A stretch of DNA of 10,461 bases from Desulfobulbus sp. Lineage in GTDB: Bacteria > Pseudomonadota > Gammaproteobacteria > Burkholderiales > Rhodocyclaceae. Location of the stretch: NCBI GenBank assembly GCA_009782025.1, contig WQUQ01000242.1, positions 1 to 10,461 of the forward strand, written 5' to 3'. Below the pieces are notes generated by a model that was not told the origin of the DNA, did not search any database, and worked only from the letters and a program-made list of their open reading frames with translations. The position numbers were made by a program, and so were the translations under genes. Below are positions 7,400 to 10,461 of this stretch, piece by piece. Positions within the stretch are counted from its first letter, which is position 1. Each line of letters opens with the position of its first letter.

Positions 7400-7801
7400 T
7401 CAGCGATAAAGAATGACCGGCAGATCGCACTCGGCCAGCACGGATGCGGCGACGCTGCCCAACAGGAGCTTGCCGACCCTTGTGCGGCCATGCGTGCCCA
7501 TGATGATGACGTCGCAGCCGTTGCTGGTGGCGCACTCGATGATGGTTTGCGCTGGCGTATCGCCGACCGCCGAGACGATGGTGCAGTCGACGCCCGCCTC
7601 CTCGGCCAGCTTGGTCGCAAAGGTCAGCGCCTCTTCGGCGAGCGGCTTGCGGCTGGAGTCGATTTGATCGATATAGGTTGCCTCGCTGACGAAAACTGCG
7701 GTGACTTTCGCACCGAGCAGCTTGGCGAGATTGACGCCGGCGGTAATGGCTTTTTCCGAGCGCTGCGATCCATCGGTTGGCATGAGGAAGTGCTTGTACA
7801 T
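7400..7801 (-). CDS. Universal stress protein (UspA family, ATP-binding type)
   Basis: A 133-residue single-domain Usp, the normal size for the family, acting in the cytoplasm, usually as a dimer in stress or growth-arrest responses. It begins MYKHFLMPTDGSQ, with the conserved Asp10 of the nucleotide site. It ends with the ATP-binding loop G-x2-G-x9-G-S: GTHG at 102-105, nine residues, then Gly115-Ser116. The motif is complete, so ATP binding is expected, unlike classic E. coli UspA, which lacks it. The start is supported by GGAG (minus strand, 7811-7808) six bases upstream. It runs convergent to typA and lies 114 bases after the metallopeptidase-like gene with its own promoter-like element, so it is probably a separate transcription unit. 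The exact cellular role cannot be read from sequence. Confidence 0.93.
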   Translation of the reverse strand: MYKHFLMPTDGSQRSEKAITAGVNLAKLLGAKVTAVFVSEATYIDQIDSSRKPLAEEALTFATKLAEEAGVDCTIVSAVGDTPAQTIIECATSNGCDVIIMGTHGRTRVGKLLLGSVAASVLAECDLPVILYR

Positions 7802-7807
7802 TGAAAT

Positions 7808-7811
7808 CTCC
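7808..7811 (-). promoter_or_regulatory. Ribosome binding site of the stress-protein gene
   Basis: The minus strand reads GGAG here, 6 bases ahead of the ATG ending at 7801, which supports that start. Confidence 0.7.
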
Positions 7812-7846
7812 GAATATTTGGCAGGTTTGGGTTGGACAAAGTCACT

Positions 7847-7852
7847 AGTATA
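7847..7852 (-). promoter_or_regulatory. Candidate -10 element for the stress-protein gene
   Basis: The minus strand reads TATACT (5 of 6 to consensus), 45 bases before the start codon. No convincing -35 hexamer is seen at 16-18 bases. The nearby 9-base palindrome TTCCGGGAA at 7859-7867 could be an activator site or chance. Confidence 0.4.
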
Positions 7853-7915
7853 ACCTTGTTCCGGGAAGTCTCGATGCGGCCAAAAGAGTTTGCGAACGCG
7901 GTGATTGCCGCTGGT

Positions 7916-8686
7916 TCAGCGATCCGTCAGGCCGATTTCATGGGCCGTCTGCGGCCCGACCACGCTTGCCGCCAGGCCGGGCGGCATGTCGCTGCGGTCG
8001 GCAGCGAGCGGAATCCGGCCACCCATGATCTCGGCCAGTTCCTGCGGCAGCGGCGGCGAGCGCTCGGGTTCGGCGTAGCCCTGCGGGTAGATCGGCTGGC
8101 CGGTGGATAGGTCGTATTTGTCGCTGGCGCCAAAGACATGCAGCAGTTCGTGGGCGATGACGACGGCGTTCTGGCGCTGCTGCGGGCGGCTGGCGAAGGC
8201 GTGGATCAGCCCGAGCTGGCCCTTGCTGAGGCCGGTCGAGTGGGGCAGAACGGCCAGCCGTTCGGGATCGTGGTAGAGCACGAACAGGCGTACCTGCGGC
8301 TTGGGGCCGGCGATGTCGTCGTGGCTGGCAGCCCACCAGCGCAGTTTGAGGCTCCATAGCATGGCATCGAGAACGCCCGGATGCGCCGGCGGCAGGGGCG
8401 GAATCGCGGCGAGCGGCGGCGCGACGCGGATGGCCACGGGTTGCAGCACGGTTTTGCCATAACGATGAACCTCGCCTTCAAGCCACTCGCTGATTTCGCT
8501 GAAACTGTCGGCATCGAGTTGCGCGACGTAGCGGGCGGTGGCCGGCGAATCGTCGGCGGCGATCGGGTAGAGGGCGACATGGACGGTGTGCTCCCAGGCC
8601 GTCAGACGGCTGCTGGCGCGCCAGGCGCCGAGGGCGACGGTGGCGAGAACGAGCAGCAGGAGGAGAATGCGGAATTTGCGGAACAT
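7916..8686 (-). CDS. Membrane-anchored metzincin-like putative metallopeptidase, uncharacterised
   Basis: I do not recognise a named gene. The 256-residue protein begins MFRKFR followed by a hydrophobic stretch (about 7-22). This suggests an uncleaved signal anchor with the rest in the periplasm. Near the C-terminus is HELLHVFGASD at 179-189, which fits the metzincin zinc motif HExxHxxGxxH/D with Asp189 as possible third ligand and Glu180 as catalytic base. DKYD follows, and EIMGG at 219-223 could supply the Met-turn (Met221). The middle has a proline-rich stretch (89-103) and a tryptophan-rich patch (WSLKLRWW, 111-118). The start follows the preceding stop by two bases (TGA-GC-ATG), so it is probably co-transcribed with the methyltransferase. 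A longer reading from 8752 overlaps that gene and was not used. Protease activity is inference; substrate unknown. Confidence 0.7.
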   Translation of the reverse strand: MFRKFRILLLLLVLATVALGAWRASSRLTAWEHTVHVALYPIAADDSPATARYVAQLDADSFSEISEWLEGEVHRYGKTVLQPVAIRVAPPLAAIPPLPPAHPGVLDAMLWSLKLRWWAASHDDIAGPKPQVRLFVLYHDPERLAVLPHSTGLSKGQLGLIHAFASRPQQRQNAVVIAHELLHVFGASDKYDLSTGQPIYPQGYAEPERSPPLPQELAEIMGGRIPLAADRSDMPPGLAASVVGPQTAHEIGLTDR

Positions 8687-8688
8687 GC

Positions 8689-9396
8689 TCAGGCCAGCAG
8701 CAGAAAAACCGTGGGGCGGCGGTCGACATCGGGCGGCGTTTGCTTCTTCCACTCGGCGATGCGCCGGGTGCGCACCGATTCGCCGGGTTGCGTCAAATCA
8801 GTCGCCAGACACAGCCGGGTGTCTGGCCGGCAGGTTTGCAGAATGGCCGCGAACAGCGCCCGGTTGCGGTACGGGGTTTCGATGAACAACTGCGTCTGCT
8901 GGCGCTGACGCGATTCGTTTTCCAGGTCGCGCAACGCCTTCGTCCGCTCGGCCTCCTTGGCCGGCAGGTAGCCGTGAAAGGCGAAGCGCTGGCCGTTCAG
9001 ACCCGAGGCCATCAGCGCCAGCAGTAGCGACGATGGGCCGACCAGCGGCACGACGCGGATGTTCTCGCGCTGGGCGAGAGCGACCAGATCGGCGCCAGGA
9101 TCGGCGACGGCCGGGCAGCCGGCCTCCGACAGCAGGCCGACATCGTGGCCGGCGCGCAAGGGCGCGAGCAGACGCTCGATGTCCGCCTCGCGGGTATGCT
9201 CGTTGAGTTCTTCCAGCGCCAGTTCCTGCAACGGACGATCGGTGCCGGCGGCTTTCAGAAAGGCGCGGGCGCTCTTGGCCTGTTCGACGACGAAATGGGT
9301 CAGCGGTCGGATCGTCGCCAGAATGTTCGGGTGCAGCGCATCAGCCGGTGGCGTCGGCCCGAGGGGTACCGGGATCAGGTAGAGGACGCCGCTCAT
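8689..9396 (-). CDS. RsmI-like tetrapyrrole-methylase-fold SAM methyltransferase (short form)
   Basis: A 235-residue SAM-dependent methyltransferase of the corrin/porphyrin methylase fold, closest in motif layout to RsmI, which 2'-O-methylates C1402 of 16S rRNA. Corresponding segments are LYLIPVPLG (5-13) in place of the usual [24 protein letters not shown] (87-101), [19 protein letters not shown] (115-133), [12 protein letters not shown] (140-151) and FIETPYRN (171-178). It is about 50 residues shorter than E. coli RsmI and lacks the C-terminal extension. It is therefore more likely a paralogue with another or unknown substrate, and I give no symbol. Its ATG overlaps the yceF stop by four bases (ATGA, 9393-9396), implying coupled translation. 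The next gene follows its stop by two bases. Confidence 0.85.
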   Translation of the reverse strand: MSGVLYLIPVPLGPTPPADALHPNILATIRPLTHFVVEQAKSARAFLKAAGTDRPLQELALEELNEHTREADIERLLAPLRAGHDVGLLSEAGCPAVADPGADLVALAQRENIRVVPLVGPSSLLLALMASGLNGQRFAFHGYLPAKEAERTKALRDLENESRQRQQTQLFIETPYRNRALFAAILQTCRPDTRLCLATDLTQPGESVRTRRIAEWKKQTPPDVDRRPTVFLLLA

Positions 9397-9974
9397 CCGA
9401 GAACGGTGACGCCCTGCCGGCGCAGCATGTCGCACAGGGCGATCAGCGGCAGGCCGACCAGGGCGTTGGGGTCGTCGCCGCAGAGGCTGTGCAGCAAGGC
9501 GATGCCAAGACCTTCGGATTTGGCGGAACCGGCGCAGTCGTAGGCCGGTTCGCGGCGCAGGTAGGCTTCGATTTCGTCGTCGGTCAACTGGCGGAAGGTG
9601 ACGAGCGTCGGCACGCCGCGCACGTCGGCCTGGCCGGTGCGGGCGTTGTAGAGGCAAAGCGCGGTGAAGAAATTGACCGTCTTGCCGGAGAGGGCGCGCA
9701 ATTGCTCGACGGCGCGTTGATGGTTGCCCGGCTTGCCATAGATCAGGCCGTCGACGGTTGCGACCTGGTCGCTGCCGATAATCAGCGCATCGGGATGCTC
9801 GCCGGCGACGGCGCGGGCCTTCGCTTCGGCCAGGCGCAAGGCCAGCGCCGCGGGCGTCTCATTGGGGCGTGGACTTTCGTCGGTGCGCGGATTGGCCACG
9901 GCGAACGGCAGCCCCAGGCGGGCCAGCAGGTCGCGGCGATAGGGCGAGGTGGAGGCGAGGATCAGCGGTGGCAT
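9393..9974 (-). CDS. yceF: 7-methyl-GTP pyrophosphatase YceF (Maf family)
   Basis: A Maf/HAM1-type nucleotide pyrophosphatase that hydrolyses modified nucleoside triphosphates. The YceF branch prefers m7GTP and is thought to keep it out of RNA. The 193-residue protein follows E. coli YceF almost end to end: [13 protein letters not shown] (5-17), the catalytic region IIGSDQV (65-71) with Asp69, [14 protein letters not shown] (147-160) with Glu154, and [14 protein letters not shown] (168-181). The last segment points to YceF rather than the dTTP/UTP-type Maf (YhdE). It is the first gene of a tight minus-strand set with the methyltransferase and the metallopeptidase-like gene. It is divergent from yceD over a 77-base promoter region; in E. 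coli yceF also neighbours yceD-rpmF. Confidence 0.94.
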   Translation of the reverse strand: MPPLILASTSPYRRDLLARLGLPFAVANPRTDESPRPNETPAALALRLAEAKARAVAGEHPDALIIGSDQVATVDGLIYGKPGNHQRAVEQLRALSGKTVNFFTALCLYNARTGQADVRGVPTLVTFRQLTDDEIEAYLRREPAYDCAGSAKSEGLGIALLHSLCGDDPNALVGLPLIALCDMLRRQGVTVLG

Positions 9975-9994
9975 GAAAGTCTTGCGACAGCGCT

Positions 9995-10023
9995 TTGACT
10001 TGGAAAGCCAAAAATAATATCAT
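9995..10023 (+). promoter_or_regulatory. Sigma70-type promoter of yceD
   Basis: TTGACT (9995-10000) and TATCAT (10018-10023) are 17 bases apart; each hexamer matches the consensus at 5 of 6 positions. This is the best promoter match in the window. A transcript starting near 10030 would leave about 22 bases before the proposed TTG start of yceD. Confidence 0.7.
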
Positions 10024-10041
10024 TCTCTGTTTTAGTCGCAA
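10014..10041 (-). promoter_or_regulatory. Candidate sigma70 promoter of yceF
   Basis: On the minus strand TTGCGA (10041-10036) and TATTAT (10019-10014) are 16 bases apart. The -10 element matches 5 of 6 and the -35 element 4 of 6. The -10 overlaps the -10 of the yceD promoter by two bases on the opposite strand. Confidence 0.55.
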
Positions 10042-10051
10042 CAGCTACGGA

Positions 10052-10461
10052 TTGAAAAGGATCAACGACGCCTTCGCCTTTGCCCGCGATTCGCGTGTTC
10101 TCGAAGGAAGGCTGGTAATCGCCGAACTTGAGCGCCTGCATGATTTGCTGGCCGAGGTGAGCGGGGAGGTTGCCTGGCGTCTCGAAGGGTTCACGGGGGA
10201 GCGCGGCGAGTCCCTGCTGCGGCTGACGGTTGGCGGCAGGCTCGCGCTGGCTTGTCAGCGCTGCCTGGGCGCGGTTTCGTTTGATCTGGAGATCGACAGC
10301 CTGCTGGAGCTTGCTCCGGTCGGCGCCGAGTTGTCGCAAGACGAGCTGGAAGACGACACCCGGGATTTTCTGCCGGTGGAACGCGAACTGGATGTGGCCG
10401 AATTGGTGGAGGATGAGATTCTCCTGGCCCTGCCGGTGGCGCCGCGGCATGAAAAATGTGG
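10052..10461 (+). CDS. yceD: Large ribosomal RNA subunit accumulation protein YceD (DUF177), 3'-truncated by window
   Basis: YceD/DUF177 is needed for normal 23S rRNA accumulation and is almost always found just before rpmF (ribosomal protein L32). 136 complete codons lie in the window. The protein begins MKRINDAFAFARDSRVLEG, has ALACQRCLG with a CxxC pair at about 68-71, and the family's C-terminal run AELVEDEILLALPVAPRHEKC, which closely parallels E. coli YceD. The frame has no ATG or GTG upstream. I chose the TTG at 10052 because translation from it gives the expected N-terminus and it lies just downstream of the promoter at 9995-10023. Only a weak purine patch (ACGGA) precedes it. An in-frame TTG at 9995 lies inside the -35 element and is unlikely. 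The stop codon and probably rpmF lie outside the window. Confidence 0.92.
   Translation, partial: MKRINDAFAFARDSRVLEGRLVIAELERLHDLLAEVSGEVAWRLEGFTGERGESLLRLTVGGRLALACQRCLGAVSFDLEIDSLLELAPVGAELSQDELEDDTRDFLPVERELDVAELVEDEILLALPVAPRHEKC

Noticed and set aside
7882..7915. Terminator after the metallopeptidase-like gene
   Set aside because: Only a 4-bp stem was seen and the short T-run is not adjacent to it, so no terminator is claimed.
8381..8908. 175-codon plus-strand open frame across the metallopeptidase/methyltransferase junction
   Set aside because: It is antisense to both genes, low in complexity, and has no ribosome site or recognisable motif.

Overview
The window is about 10.5 kb of high-GC DNA carrying densely packed, mostly housekeeping genes. 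The gene set and order point to a betaproteobacterium, probably of the Rhodocyclales (Dechloromonas/Azonexus/Accumulibacter type). The supporting signs are an xseB-ispA-dxs operon extended by folE2, a divergent orphan Rieske oxygenase, typA, and a yceF cluster divergent from yceD. The taxonomic call is inference from gene content and protein likeness; there is no rRNA to settle it.

Left block (positions 1-4008, minus strand): xseB, ispA, dxs and folE2 are read right to left as one likely operon. xseB and ispA overlap by 4 bases, ispA and dxs are 12 bases apart, and dxs and folE2 are 32 bases apart. They supply the exonuclease VII small subunit, farnesyl diphosphate synthase, the first enzyme of the MEP isoprenoid pathway, and a type IB GTP cyclohydrolase for folate and other pterin products. 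A hairpin with a short T-rich tail ends the unit.

Central block (4109-7180, plus strand): a stand-alone Rieske non-haem iron oxygenase starts divergently from xseB across a 100-base region with facing promoter-like elements. The ribosome-associated GTPase gene typA follows 81 bases later.

Right block (7400-9974, minus strand): yceF (m7GTP pyrophosphatase), a short RsmI-like tetrapyrrole-methylase-fold methyltransferase, and a membrane-anchored metzincin-like putative metallopeptidase are tightly packed. A universal stress protein with its own likely promoter follows. At the right edge yceD (23S rRNA accumulation protein) starts divergently from yceF and runs off the window. Its usual partner rpmF would be expected just outside.

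Non-coding content: a roughly 97-bp repeat occurs twice in inverted orientation (1-97 and 7180-7276, about 88% identical by hand alignment). Each copy sits directly behind the 3' end of a gene or its terminator, folE2 on the left and typA on the right. The 219-base gap between the convergent genes typA and the stress protein consists largely of three different palindromic repeat-type elements. No mobile-element gene, CRISPR array, tRNA or rRNA was seen.

I found no obvious novel multi-gene system. The points most worth a second look are the repeat pair, the metzincin-like protein, the orphan Rieske enzyme with a glutamate at the bridging position, and the overlapping divergent promoter between yceF and yceD.
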